From the NCBI RefSeq assembly GCF_030503875.2, contig NZ_CP129968.2, forward strand, positions 3,374,001 through 3,438,000: a stretch of DNA of 64,000 nt. The letters run 5' to 3'. Position numbers and translations under genes: made by a program. This document shows positions 8,788 through 17,808 of the stretch, piece by piece (position 1 is the first letter of the stretch; the number at the start of each line of letters is the position of its first letter). Below the pieces are notes generated by a model. The model was not told where the DNA came from. It saw only the letters and a list, made by a program, of their open reading frames with translations, and searched no databases. The DNA comes from Marivirga arenosa. Lineage in GTDB: Bacteria; Bacteroidota; Bacteroidia; Cytophagales; Cyclobacteriaceae.

Positions 8788-9354
8788 ATGAGATCGATTT
8801 TTTGTCTATTAGCGATTAGCCTATTTACTAATTTTATGATATATTCTCAGGAAAGAGAAAATCATCTAATCTTCTGGGAGAAATTAGAAGCACATTGTGG
8901 AAAAGCATATGCCGGAGAAGTAGTAACCGCTCCAGTTCCTGAAGATTTTCAAAAGAAAGATCTAATCATTCATTTTAAGTCATGTGGGGAAGGGCAAATA
9001 AGAATCCCCTTTGTAGTAGGTGAGAACAGGTCAAGAACCTGGGTTTTTACATTAAGCGATCGCAATATTGAATTAAAACACGATCACAGAAATAAAGATG
9101 GAAGTCCTGCGGAAATAACTATGTACGGAGGTACCAGCCCTAATACAGGTTTTGAACAAATGCAGTATTTCCCAGCAGATCAACAAACAGTAGATATGAT
9201 TCCATATGCTGCTGGCAATGTATGGTGGGTTAGTATTTCAGATTCAGTATTTACTTATAACCTTAGAAGAGTTAGCAGTGATGCCCCAATCCGATTAGAA
9301 TTTGATTTAACTCAAGAAGTAGAAGCACCTGCATCACCCTGGGGTTGGGAATAA
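8788..9354 (+). CDS. Secreted conserved protein of unknown function
   Basis: 188 residues with a signal peptide (residues 1-20, ending MIYSQ). I do not recognise a named domain. The mature protein has one Cys pair spaced about 30 residues apart (EAHCGKAYAGE and FKSCGEGQ), an HDHRNKDGSP motif, many beta-type segments and a proline/tryptophan-rich end (PASPWGWE). It therefore looks like a small periplasmic beta-sheet protein. It stands alone, divergent from the sigma operon and 106 bases ahead of the Old Yellow Enzyme gene. Confidence 0.7.
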   Translation: MRSIFCLLAISLFTNFMIYSQERENHLIFWEKLEAHCGKAYAGEVVTAPVPEDFQKKDLIIHFKSCGEGQIRIPFVVGENRSRTWVFTLSDRNIELKHDHRNKDGSPAEITMYGGTSPNTGFEQMQYFPADQQTVDMIPYAAGNVWWVSISDSVFTYNLRRVSSDAPIRLEFDLTQEVEAPASPWGWE

Positions 9355-9460
9355 TCCGAAATTGTCAGCTGGCTTACAAAGAATAGTCCTTCTTACTGTA
9401 ACCTAAACTTCAATTAGGGAGTGTACTAGTTTTATCAATAAATAAAAGATAAAACTTAAT

Positions 9461-10570
9461 ATGGATTATAATCAAGCACTCTTAAAACCTTTCAAACTAG
9501 GAGACTTAGAATTAAAGAATAGAGTTGTAATGGCTCCAATGACCAGAAGCAGAGCAGATAACGAGCAAAAAGCTGCGAATGCTGAATTACAGGGACTGTA
9601 TTACAAACAACGTGCTTCTGCAGGATTAATCATTACAGAGGGCTCTCAGATATCAGAAAAAGCGGTTGGATATATTAACACTCCAGGAATTCATACTAAA
9701 GCTCAAACTGAGGGATGGAAAGAAGTTACCAAAATGGTGCATGATGAAGGAGGTAAAATATTTCTTCAATTATGGCACGTAGGTAGAATGTCTCATCCAG
9801 ATTTTCATAATGGTGAACTTCCACATGCACCCTCTGCGATAAATCCAAATTCAAAATCTTATACTCCAGAAGGATTTAAAGAAACTGAAACTCCGAAGGA
9901 AATGACATTGGAGGATATCAAACAAACCATTCAGGATTTTAAAAATGCTGCAGCAAATGCTTGGGAAGCTGGATTTGATGGTGTTGAAATACATTCTTCT
10001 AACGGATACCTGTTACATCAATTCTTTAGTTCTACTTCTAATAAAAGAACTGATGAATATGGCGGTTCAAAAGAAAATAGATCAAAAATCCTATTCGAAA
10101 TTATAGATGCAATTAAAGAAGTAATGCCTGAAAACAGAATTGGCTTGAGGTTAAATCCTTCTTTACATGGCATTTTTGGAATGGAATTAAATGAAGAAAC
10201 AATTCCAACCTTTGATTATATAATAGAAAAATTAAATGATTACGATTTAGCTTATTTACATCTTTCTGAACCATTCAATGATGTATCAGATATAGAGTAT
10301 GCGGTAACTGAAATCGCCAAAAGATATAGACCTATTTATAAAGGTAATTTGATGATCAACGCTCATTTTGATAGAGAATCAGGCAATAAAGTGATTGAAG
10401 AAGGTGATGCTGATATGGTGGCATATGGAAAACCATATATTTCAAATCCTGATTTAGTGGAACGATTTGCTGCGAAAGCTGAGCTAGCAGAATATGATAC
10501 TGACACCTTCTACACCCCTGGTCATAAAGGCTATACGGACTATCCTAAATTGAAAGAAATAGAAGCATAA
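9461..10570 (+). CDS. NADH:flavin oxidoreductase / alkene reductase (Old Yellow Enzyme family)
   Basis: FMN-dependent ene-reductase acting on activated C=C bonds (enones, maleimides, nitro compounds), cytoplasmic. The N-terminus LLKPFKLGDLELKNRVVMAPMTRSRA is the family signature. The substrate-binding pair is seen in HSSNGYLLHQF, with His178 and Asn181, and catalytic-acid Tyr183. The following RTDEYGGS motif is diagnostic of the NemA/OYE group. Length 369 is normal. It has its own terminator just after the stop. The physiological substrate is unknown; detoxification of electrophiles is the usual inference. Confidence 0.95.
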   Translation: MDYNQALLKPFKLGDLELKNRVVMAPMTRSRADNEQKAANAELQGLYYKQRASAGLIITEGSQISEKAVGYINTPGIHTKAQTEGWKEVTKMVHDEGGKIFLQLWHVGRMSHPDFHNGELPHAPSAINPNSKSYTPEGFKETETPKEMTLEDIKQTIQDFKNAAANAWEAGFDGVEIHSSNGYLLHQFFSSTSNKRTDEYGGSKENRSKILFEIIDAIKEVMPENRIGLRLNPSLHGIFGMELNEETIPTFDYIIEKLNDYDLAYLHLSEPFNDVSDIEYAVTEIAKRYRPIYKGNLMINAHFDRESGNKVIEEGDADMVAYGKPYISNPDLVERFAAKAELAEYDTDTFYTPGHKGYTDYPKLKEIEA

Positions 10571-10584
10571 TGAATGATAAAAAA

Positions 10585-10611
10585 AACCACTCCAAACTGG
10601 AGTGGTTTTTT
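10585..10611 (+). terminator. Intrinsic terminator of the ene-reductase gene
   Basis: Perfect 10-bp stem AACCACTCCA/TGGAGTGGTT (10585-10594 with 10598-10607) with a 3-base loop and a T run through 10611. Confidence 0.9.
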
Positions 10612-10625
10612 AGTAATCGAATCAA

Positions 10626-10676
10626 AAAGTCCCGACTCAAGCGAATAACCATAAATAAAAATCACTTGAAGTCGGG
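10626..10676 (-). terminator. Long hairpin, likely terminator of the RND efflux operon
   Basis: On the minus strand CCCGACTTCAAGTGA pairs imperfectly with TCGCTTGAGTCGGG across an AT-rich loop, then ACTTTTTG follows. It lies 38 bases beyond the stop of the last efflux gene. Confidence 0.65.
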
Positions 10677-10713
10677 TATTAAATAGAACCACTATTTAAC
10701 TATGAAAAAGTAA

Positions 10714-12150
10714 TTAATTCCAACCACCACCAAGCGCTTGATAAATATTAACTTTAGCATTCATTTGTTCTCTTTTCGTTTCTACTAATTCAAACTTAGA
10801 TTCCAAGGCATCTCTTTGGGTTAATAGTACCTCCATATAATCTGCCCTGGCAGATTTGAATAGATTATTCGCTATCTCAATGGATTCATTCAGTGCCTGT
10901 ACTTCTTGCTGTTTTAAGTCATAGCTCTTATTCAAGTTATCAACTTTGGAAAGCTGATTTTTCACTTCCATGAAAGCATTCAATACCGTTCTATCATATT
11001 CATAAACTGCTTGAATTTGCTTAGCATTGGCTGTATAATAATTCGCTTTAATTGCCCTTCTATTAATTAAGGGAGAAACTAAGTCTCCTGCCAAATTAAA
11101 CAGCATCGACTCTGGAGTTTGAATTAAATAAGCAGGATTAAAAGCTTGCAATCCTATACCAGCAGAAATATCAAGAGTAGGATAAAAATTAGCTTTAGCT
11201 ACTTTAATATTTAGCTTTCTAGCTGCTAATTCCAATTCTGCTCTTCTTATATCCGGTCTGTTTTCCAATAGTTGAGACGGAATACCTGCTTGAATACTGT
11301 CCGATAATATTTCTATAATATCTTGAGTACTTCTTTCAATAGGCTGTGGATATCTACCAAGCAGATAATTGATTTTATTTTCAGTCTCAATTATTTGCTG
11401 CTTAATTCCATACTGCAAAGAGCGCGTATTTAATACTTCAGCTTGAAATTTACGAACTGCTAATTCCGTAACCCTCGATGCTTGTTTTTGAAGTTTTACA
11501 ATCTTTAAAGCATTAGATTGAATCTCGATATTCTGATTTAGAATTTGTAATTGATTATCTAAAGCCAGTAACTCATAATAGGAATTCGCAATTTCTGCTA
11601 CCAATTGAGTGATTAAGAAATTCTTACCTTCTTGAGTTGCTAAATACTCCTTTACTGCAGATTCTTTAGCATTTCGCAATTTACGCCAAATATCAACTTC
11701 CCATGATGCAATAGCACCTAATTGAAAATCTGGAACAGGTTCCGGCATTTCTCTACCGGGTTCAATATCGGTAGTAGCCTCACTGGCTCCTTCTGGAGTA
11801 TAGCGCGCTTTTTTTTCAACACCACTTCCTGCTTTAAGATCTAGGTAAGGAAGATACTCTCCCTTCCTAGCTCCTATTTCAAATTTTGCAATGGCGATTT
11901 CCTGAAACATAATATTCAATTCCTGATTTCTATTTAGCGCAGTATCAATTAAGGCCAGCAAATGTGGGTCAGAAAAGTATTCTTTCCAGTTCAGCTGAGC
12001 CATATTAGTACTGTCTTGCTTAGCACTAAATTTTTCAGGAATTGAATTATTAACCGATTTTTCTATTAATGATGGGGTTTTACAGCTTGTCATAAAAAAG
12101 ACTGTAAAAACAACCCCCAATCCTATATATAATAATCTTTTATTCCTCAT
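10714..12150 (-). CDS. TolC/NodT-family outer-membrane efflux lipoprotein
   Basis: Outer-membrane channel of the tripartite RND pump encoded upstream. Residues 1-23 end in lipobox FFMTSC, so it is a lipidated NodT/OprM-type channel. Two structural repeats typical of the OEP family are visible, each with long heptad-like helices (NQELNIMFQEIAIAKFEIGARKGEYLPYL near 95-125, and RPDIRRAELELAARKLNIKVAKANFYPTL near 295-325). Length 478 is normal. Its ATG overlaps the stop of the pump gene (ATGA, 12147-12150), so it is translationally coupled. Confidence 0.95.
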   Translation of the reverse strand: MRNKRLLYIGLGVVFTVFFMTSCKTPSLIEKSVNNSIPEKFSAKQDSTNMAQLNWKEYFSDPHLLALIDTALNRNQELNIMFQEIAIAKFEIGARKGEYLPYLDLKAGSGVEKKARYTPEGASEATTDIEPGREMPEPVPDFQLGAIASWEVDIWRKLRNAKESAVKEYLATQEGKNFLITQLVAEIANSYYELLALDNQLQILNQNIEIQSNALKIVKLQKQASRVTELAVRKFQAEVLNTRSLQYGIKQQIIETENKINYLLGRYPQPIERSTQDIIEILSDSIQAGIPSQLLENRPDIRRAELELAARKLNIKVAKANFYPTLDISAGIGLQAFNPAYLIQTPESMLFNLAGDLVSPLINRRAIKANYYTANAKQIQAVYEYDRTVLNAFMEVKNQLSKVDNLNKSYDLKQQEVQALNESIEIANNLFKSARADYMEVLLTQRDALESKFELVETKREQMNAKVNIYQALGGGWN

Positions 12151-15100
12151 TTTTTATCTTGATGTTCTGTTAAAGGATATTCTTCTTCATATTTGATGAG
12201 GTGTTTACCATCTGCTAGTTTCGCAAAAATGTAGTATAAGCCAGGTACTATAATTACACCGAATACAGTACCAAATAGCATTCCTCCTAAGGCTGATGCC
12301 CCAATCGTTCTGTTACCTATTGCTCCTGCACCAGAAGCTAACACCAATGGAATTAGACCTGCAATAAAAGCGAAAGATGTCATTAAGATTGGCCTAAACC
12401 TCACTTTGGCACCTTCAATTGCTGCATTGAAAATACTGGCTCCTGCTTGTCTTTTCTGAACAGCAAACTCAACTATCAATACAGCATTTTTACCTAATAG
12501 ACCAACCAACATTATCAAACCAATTTGAGCATAAATATCATTGTCCAATCCTAACATTTTAAGCAATAGGAATGAACCAAATACACCCACCGGTAGTGAA
12601 AAGAAAACAGTTAAAGGAATTATGAAACTTTCATATTGTGCTGCTAATACTAGGTAGACGAATATGAGTACGATTACGAAAATGTATAATGACTCATTTC
12701 CTCTTTGAGCCTCATCATAAGAAAGGCCTTCCCAGGCTATATCATAACCTTTTGGCAGTGTTGTACTGGCTACTTCTTTTATAGCCTCAATTGCATCTGC
12801 AGTAGTATAACCCTTTGCAGGCAAACCTCTGATTGCTGCAGAATTATACATATTATATCGAGTCACCTCATTGGGCCCTTGTTTTTTCTTAAGCGTCATA
12901 AAGGCCGAATAAGGAACCATCTCACCCTCTTCATTTTTAACATATAAGTTTAGTACGTCCTTAGGCAATCTTCTAAACTTCGGATCAGATTGAACATACA
13001 CTTTAAAGAATCGTCCAAATCGGATGAACCCTTGTTCGTATGTACTACCAATCAATATGTTCAGATTTTCCATTGCTTTTCCAATAGAAACCCCCTTCTG
13101 CATGGCTCTTTCATTGTCAATCACCAATTCATATTGAGGATAGTTGGCTGCAAAGAATGTGAATAGACCTGAAAGCTCTTTTCGTTCTCTTAGGTTATCC
13201 ATGAACTGATTATTTATCTTTTCAAATTCCTGATAGTCAGTATTCGTTGTTTGATCTAATAATCGCATGGAGAAACCACCAGAGGAACCGAAACCTGGAA
13301 TTGCAGGTGGCTCAAAGAACTCAACTATGGCACCTAAATTCTTCGACTTTTCTTCGAGTTCTTCCATAATTTCTTTTACAGAATGCTCACGTTCAGACCA
13401 GTTTTTTAAGTTAATCAAACAAGTACCAGCATTTGAACCTCTACCTTCTGTCATGATTTCATATCCAGCTAAAGAAGATACGGTTTCTACTCCTTCAATT
13501 TCTTCACAAATTTCCTGAAGACGTTGCGAAACTTCATTGGTTCTTTCAAGCGTTGAGCCTGGAGGAGTTTGAATGATCGCATAAATAGTACCTTGATCTT
13601 CACTTGGAATAAAGCCTGTTGGTAAAATTTCATTTTCTAAAAAGATACCAGCACCAAAGGCTAATAAAATACCAAAGGTCAATACTCTCCTATTTACTAT
13701 TCGCTTCAATAGCCCTGTGTATGATCCCGTTAATTTATCAAACCCTCTATTGAAACTATCTAAGCCTTTGGTAAGGAAGTTTTTCTTTTGCTCTTTACCA
13801 TGATTATTTTTTAACAACATTGCACAAAGTACTGGTGTAAGCGTTAAGGCTATAATTGCTGAAATCACAATCGCACTGGCCATTGTAATAGAGAACTGTC
13901 TGTAGAAAGTACCTACAGGACCGACCATAAAGGATATTGGTAAGAACACCGACACCATAACCGCTGTAATAGCGATAATTGCACCACTAATTTCACCTAA
14001 TACCTTTTGTACAGCCTTGTAAGGTGTGATTTTAGGGTTTTCAGCAAATTTAGCATGTACGGCCTCCACTACTACTATGGCATCATCCACCACAATACCA
14101 ATGGCTAAAACTAGAGCGAAAAGCGTAACTAAGTTGATGGAGAGTCCAAAAAATTGTATGACAAAAAATGCTCCTATCAGAGATACTGGTACCGCTAAAA
14201 TTGGGATCAAAGTAGAACGCCAATCGCCTAGAAATATAAATACTACTAAAGCCACTAAAATAAAGGCATCTCGCAAAGTATGGGTAACTTGTTCAATGGA
14301 GGCATCTAAGAATTTAGATACATCATAACTGATTTTATAATCGACCCCTGGAGGGAAATCAGCTTTCATTTCCTTCAAGGTTTCTTTTACTTCCGCTATA
14401 ACCTCACTGGCATTACTACCATAGTTTTGTTTTAATACAATTGCTGCTGAAGGTTTACCATCTAAATTAGAATAGATATCAAAAAACTCACTTCCTAATT
14501 CTACCTTAGCTATATCACGTAAATGGATGCTCTCCCCTTCAGCATTTGCCCTCACAATTATATTTTCATATTCTTCCGGTTGATTACGCCTCCCTTTATA
14601 GGTTAAAACGTACTCTAAAGATTGAGCTTCAATTCCAGAACTTCTACCTATTCTACCTGGTCTACCTACAATACTTTGTTCCTCTAAAGCTTTCATCACT
14701 TCTTCGGTAGAAATATCGTAAGCTCGCATACGATCAGGATTAAGCCAAATTCTCATAGCATATTTCCTACTCCCTAAAATTTGAGCTCTGGCTACACCTT
14801 TAATCCTTTGTATTTCCGGAATCATTTTAACATTAGCATAATTGTACAGAAACTTCTCATCCATACTCTTATCCTTACCATATAAGTTGACATACATCAA
14901 CATACTTGGTTGTATTGGGGTGATTACCACACCTTCCCGTTGAACAAGTTCTGGAAGTAGTGGCATCACCTGATCCACCCGAGTCTTGACTCGTATTACG
15001 GCTTGATTGGGATCTGTACCCGGTTCAAAAATAACTCTTAAAGTTGCCTCACCGGCACTGGTTGCATCCGTTGCGATATAACGCATACCTTGCACACCAT

Positions 15101-15308
15101 TTATTGAATTTTCTAATGTAACTAGTGTAGATTTCACCAGTACGTCAGCACTAGCACCAGGATATGCAATAAATATATTGACAGTAGTGGGTGCAATCTT
15201 AGGGAATTGAGAAATAGGCAATTGTCTAATCGCTAGCATCCCAACAAATACGATAATAACCGATATCACAATAGCCAATACCGGTCTATGTATAAACCTT
15301 TTAAACAT
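12147..15308 (-). CDS. RND multidrug efflux permease (AcrB/MexB, HAE1 family)
   Basis: Proton-driven inner-membrane pump exporting hydrophobic compounds. Length 1053 and twelve expected membrane helices fit HAE1. Proton-relay Asp408-Asp409 are seen in LAIGIVVDDAIVVVE, and the TM10 Lys in LLGKNAVLIVEFA. The N-terminus MFKRFIHRPVLAIVISV is the standard cytoplasmic start. The gene sits between the membrane fusion protein (27 bases upstream) and the outer-membrane channel (4-base overlap downstream), giving a full pump. No local regulator gene is adjacent. Confidence 0.97.
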   Translation of the reverse strand: MFKRFIHRPVLAIVISVIIVFVGMLAIRQLPISQFPKIAPTTVNIFIAYPGASADVLVKSTLVTLENSINGVQGMRYIATDATSAGEATLRVIFEPGTDPNQAVIRVKTRVDQVMPLLPELVQREGVVITPIQPSMLMYVNLYGKDKSMDEKFLYNYANVKMIPEIQRIKGVARAQILGSRKYAMRIWLNPDRMRAYDISTEEVMKALEEQSIVGRPGRIGRSSGIEAQSLEYVLTYKGRRNQPEEYENIIVRANAEGESIHLRDIAKVELGSEFFDIYSNLDGKPSAAIVLKQNYGSNASEVIAEVKETLKEMKADFPPGVDYKISYDVSKFLDASIEQVTHTLRDAFILVALVVFIFLGDWRSTLIPILAVPVSLIGAFFVIQFFGLSINLVTLFALVLAIGIVVDDAIVVVEAVHAKFAENPKITPYKAVQKVLGEISGAIIAITAVMVSVFLPISFMVGPVGTFYRQFSITMASAIVISAIIALTLTPVLCAMLLKNNHGKEQKKNFLTKGLDSFNRGFDKLTGSYTGLLKRIVNRRVLTFGILLAFGAGIFLENEILPTGFIPSEDQGTIYAIIQTPPGSTLERTNEVSQRLQEICEEIEGVETVSSLAGYEIMTEGRGSNAGTCLINLKNWSEREHSVKEIMEELEEKSKNLGAIVEFFEPPAIPGFGSSGGFSMRLLDQTTNTDYQEFEKINNQFMDNLRERKELSGLFTFFAANYPQYELVIDNERAMQKGVSIGKAMENLNILIGSTYEQGFIRFGRFFKVYVQSDPKFRRLPKDVLNLYVKNEEGEMVPYSAFMTLKKKQGPNEVTRYNMYNSAAIRGLPAKGYTTADAIEAIKEVASTTLPKGYDIAWEGLSYDEAQRGNESLYIFVIVLIFVYLVLAAQYESFIIPLTVFFSLPVGVFGSFLLLKMLGLDNDIYAQIGLIMLVGLLGKNAVLIVEFAVQKRQAGASIFNAAIEGAKVRFRPILMTSFAFIAGLIPLVLASGAGAIGNRTIGASALGGMLFGTVFGVIIVPGLYYIFAKLADGKHLIKYEEEYPLTEHQDKK

Positions 15309-15334
15309 TAATTCTTAAGTTTTAGGATTATAAA

Positions 15335-16420
15335 TTATTCTGCGTAAAGCGCTAATTGTGAAATTGCTTTATGGGGCTCCTCGAAATCGTAATGGATTTC
15401 GTCATTATCTCTTACTAGTCTTAATCCTTCGAGTAAGATTTTATCGCCTTCATTTAAGCCTTCTGTTACGGCAAACAGATGTGGAATCTCTTCACCTATC
15501 TTAATTTCACGTTGATGAACACGGTTTTCCTCATCAATTACGAAAACATACTTCTTTTCTAAGTTTTCGAATGTTGCTTTTTGCGGAACTAACAATGCAT
15601 TCTTTAGAGGAATATTCATTAATATATTACCCGTTTCACCGTGTCTCAATAATCCTTTTGGATTTGGAAAAGTCGCTCTGAAAGGGATATTACCTGTTTC
15701 ATGATTAAAATCAGCTTCAATGGTCTCCACTATTCCAGTTTGATCAAAAACCTTATTATTAGCCATGAGCAAATTCACTCTCATTAAACTATCTCTATCC
15801 AAATTACTCATATAATCGAGATACTCCGCCTCAGGTACATTATAATATACCCACATCTTAGTATTATCTGACAAATGAGTAAGCAGTTCACCCTCTTCAA
15901 TTAAACTCCCCTGACGAACATGGAATCGATCAATTATACCATTGAATGGTGCACGGATTTCAGTGAAATCGAGATGTACTTTTGCCAAGGCTAACTCTGC
16001 CTTAGCTTTTTCATACTTTGCTTTGGCCATTGCTAATTCAGTTGGTGATACAATATCACTATCGGCCAAATTCTTGGTGTTTAAAAATTCAATTTCTGCA
16101 AAATTAACCTCTGCTTCAGCTTTTTGAAGTTCCGCTTCATATAGCCTGGGCATAATTTTGAATAGCAATTGGCCTTCTTTTACAAATTGACCTTCATCTA
16201 CATAAATCTTCTGTAAATATCCTCTTTCTTGAGCTCTTAGTTCAATATGTTGAATTGAATGGACCTGACTTACATATTCTTTGGTAAATGAAGTATCCAT
16301 TCTAACTGGTGAAGTAACTAGAAACGATCTTTCAGCCTCTTCTTCTTGATGTTTTTTTGATTCACAACTAGTAAATATTATTACACTAGTTAATGTGAAA
16401 AGCATGAGTAATTGCCTCAT
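15335..16420 (-). CDS. RND efflux membrane fusion (periplasmic adaptor) lipoprotein
   Basis: Periplasmic adaptor that links the AcrB-like pump to the TolC-like channel. Lipobox IIFTSC ends at Cys19. Domain order: barrel-sandwich hybrid half (ELRAQERGYLQKIYVDEGQFVKEG), helical hairpin rich in Lys/Glu/Ala (about 90-145), second lipoyl half (IRAPFNGIIDRFHVRQGSLIEEG), then beta-barrel and membrane-proximal domains. First gene of the three-gene operon on the minus strand. Length 361 is normal. Confidence 0.95.
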   Translation of the reverse strand: MRQLLMLFTLTSVIIFTSCESKKHQEEEAERSFLVTSPVRMDTSFTKEYVSQVHSIQHIELRAQERGYLQKIYVDEGQFVKEGQLLFKIMPRLYEAELQKAEAEVNFAEIEFLNTKNLADSDIVSPTELAMAKAKYEKAKAELALAKVHLDFTEIRAPFNGIIDRFHVRQGSLIEEGELLTHLSDNTKMWVYYNVPEAEYLDYMSNLDRDSLMRVNLLMANNKVFDQTGIVETIEADFNHETGNIPFRATFPNPKGLLRHGETGNILMNIPLKNALLVPQKATFENLEKKYVFVIDEENRVHQREIKIGEEIPHLFAVTEGLNEGDKILLEGLRLVRDNDEIHYDFEEPHKAISQLALYAE

Positions 16421-16542
16421 AATATGATAACTAATTTTAATTTTTTTAAAATGAAATTGGGTTGAGCAGTCTTCATAATGCCCATAATTTGCATTTTGTA
16501 GAAGTAAATTATCTACAGAGAATGCAGTGTTATTTTAAAAAA

Positions 16543-16953
16543 TTAAACTAGGTAGTCTTTCCAGCAATGGAAAAGTATGTAAAGAGGGATTTTGTAACTC
16601 TTAGCTACTACTCCATAAAAGGTAGCATCAAAAGAGTTTAAATAAGGATCAATTAAATCCTCTATTTGGTTATTAGAAAATTCTCCATCATAATCAGTAT
16701 CTGAATTTTCTTCGTTTTCTTCTTCACCATTTTTTTGTGAGGAAGATTCATCTTCTGGAAAATCTGATATTGGAGATTGATTATCTGATTCTTGATCAGT
16801 AAAAAAAGTGGAAAATTTTTGTGATTGAGCTTCAAAAATAGAAATGCTAGGATCATTCTGAACAGCTTCTGCGTTTGCAGACATAATAATTCCTAATGAC
16901 AGAATTATCTGCCAAAAGAATTTTTTCAATATGTCGCTGTTTGTTTTTAGCAT
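16543..16953 (-). CDS. Small exported protein with acidic low-complexity centre, unknown
   Basis: 136 residues. A hydrophobic N-terminal segment (residues 11-29, WQIILSLGIIMSANAEA) looks like a signal peptide after a charged start. The centre (about 50-100) is strongly acidic and Ser/Asn-rich (SSSQKNGEEENEENSDTD). The C-terminus is short and aromatic (KIPLYILFHCWKDYLV). No domain is recognised. A -7-type element TAtaTTTG lies 21 bases upstream, which supports expression. It may belong to the compositionally biased small secreted proteins common in Bacteroidota. Confidence 0.6.
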   Translation of the reverse strand: MLKTNSDILKKFFWQIILSLGIIMSANAEAVQNDPSISIFEAQSQKFSTFFTDQESDNQSPISDFPEDESSSQKNGEEENEENSDTDYDGEFSNNQIEDLIDPYLNSFDATFYGVVAKSYKIPLYILFHCWKDYLV

Positions 16954-16973
16954 TTACCTATTTGAATGAATCG

Positions 16974-16981
16974 CAAATATA
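16974..16981 (-). promoter_or_regulatory. Putative -7 promoter element (TAtaTTTG) of the acidic small protein gene
   Basis: Match to the Bacteroidota -7 consensus TAnnTTTG, 21 bases before the ATG at 16953. No convincing -33 element is seen. Confidence 0.5.
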
Positions 16982-17249
16982 GTTTTTAATCGTTGAAATA
17001 AAGAAAAAGTTTTTGAAATCTATATTTTAATGATTTTACATATGTTATAAATAGCTCATTAAAAGAAAATTATAAAACTATATGGATTACATGAAGCACA
17101 TTAAAAATCAAATAAAACGGGAATTATTGTGGACGAACCTTTAAGTGTAAAAGCTAAACCTGTCTCTATATCATTCACTTACAAAAGTAATATTTATTAT
17201 AAAAAACTTTATTTTAAGATAAACGTGTCAAAGAATTGAATAATACAGC
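16982..17249. other. AT-rich intergenic stretch upstream of ssrA
   Basis: About 270 bases without gene, RNA or repeat that I can recognise. It separates the divergent small acidic protein gene and the ssrA promoter. Confidence 0.5.
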
Positions 17250-17278
17250 TTGCAATTTTATGTAATGTTGTACATTTG
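17250..17278 (+). promoter_or_regulatory. ssrA promoter
   Basis: -33 element TTG at 17250-17252 and -7 element TAcaTTTG at 17271-17278, 18 bases apart, as in Bacteroidota primary-sigma promoters. Transcription would start near 17285, leaving a roughly 30-base 5' leader to be trimmed from pre-tmRNA. Confidence 0.75.
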
Positions 17279-17314
17279 TAGCCCTTCAAACGGAAGGAGC
17301 AAAAATTGACATAT

Positions 17315-17717
17315 GGGGTTGACCGGTATTGACGGTAAGTGTGAATTATGTATTAGCATGCAGGGTGGAGAATGTACATCCTTAAGTAATTCATTCCAAC
17401 TATAATTGGCGAATCTAATTACGCCATGGCTGCATAATCTTAAATTTTATTTAAGATAAAGCTTTAAGGGTTGAGTCCCCAAAGGGATTCCCCGGCCACA
17501 TTCCTCGTTCCTTCGTTTTTCCGGGAGCGATCAAGGAGTGTCGACTAGGAGAAACTAGCGTGGTGATGCTATTAAGCCATTGCGAAACTAAAGTAGCTAA
17601 GGCCTGCAACAGGACTGTTACTTTCCATAACAGGCTCGAAAATCTAATTAGTAACTAAGCATGTAGAAAATGCATCGTTTCCTTATCCGGACGAGGGTTC
17701 GAATCCCTCCAACTCCA
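17315..17717 (+). ncRNA. ssrA: Transfer-messenger RNA (tmRNA), tag (A)GESNYAMAA
   Basis: Rescues stalled ribosomes and tags the nascent chain for proteolysis. The tRNA-like ends are visible: 5' GGGGTTG (17315-17321) pairs with 3' CAACTCC (17710-17716) with one G-U pair, and the T-arm reads GGTTCGAATCC near the 3' end. The tag reading frame is GGC GAA TCT AAT TAC GCC ATG GCT GCA TAA (17408-17437), giving GESNYAMAA, the Bacteroidota type. The genome reads CAA rather than CCA after the discriminator A17717, so CCA must be added post-transcriptionally. Length about 403 nt. A GC-rich pseudoknot region with CCCCGGCC follows the tag. Confidence 0.96.
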
Positions 17718-17731
17718 CAATAAAAAGAAAG

Positions 17732-17766
17732 ACCATCTGTAAGTTGTTCATTTACAGATGGTTTCA
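17732..17766 (+). terminator. Hairpin after ssrA, probable terminator
   Basis: Perfect 11-bp stem ACCATCTGTAA/TTACAGATGGT (17732-17742 with 17752-17762). The T tail is weak (TTCATTCT). Confidence 0.7.
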
Positions 17767-17808
17767 TTCTCACTTTAAAATCTAGTGTCTATTCAGTGTC
17801 ATTAGTTC

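Noticed and set aside
16662..16856. 64-codon Lys/Leu-rich frame inside the acidic small protein gene
   Set aside because: It is a +1 reading of the acidic low-complexity region, with no independent start signal.
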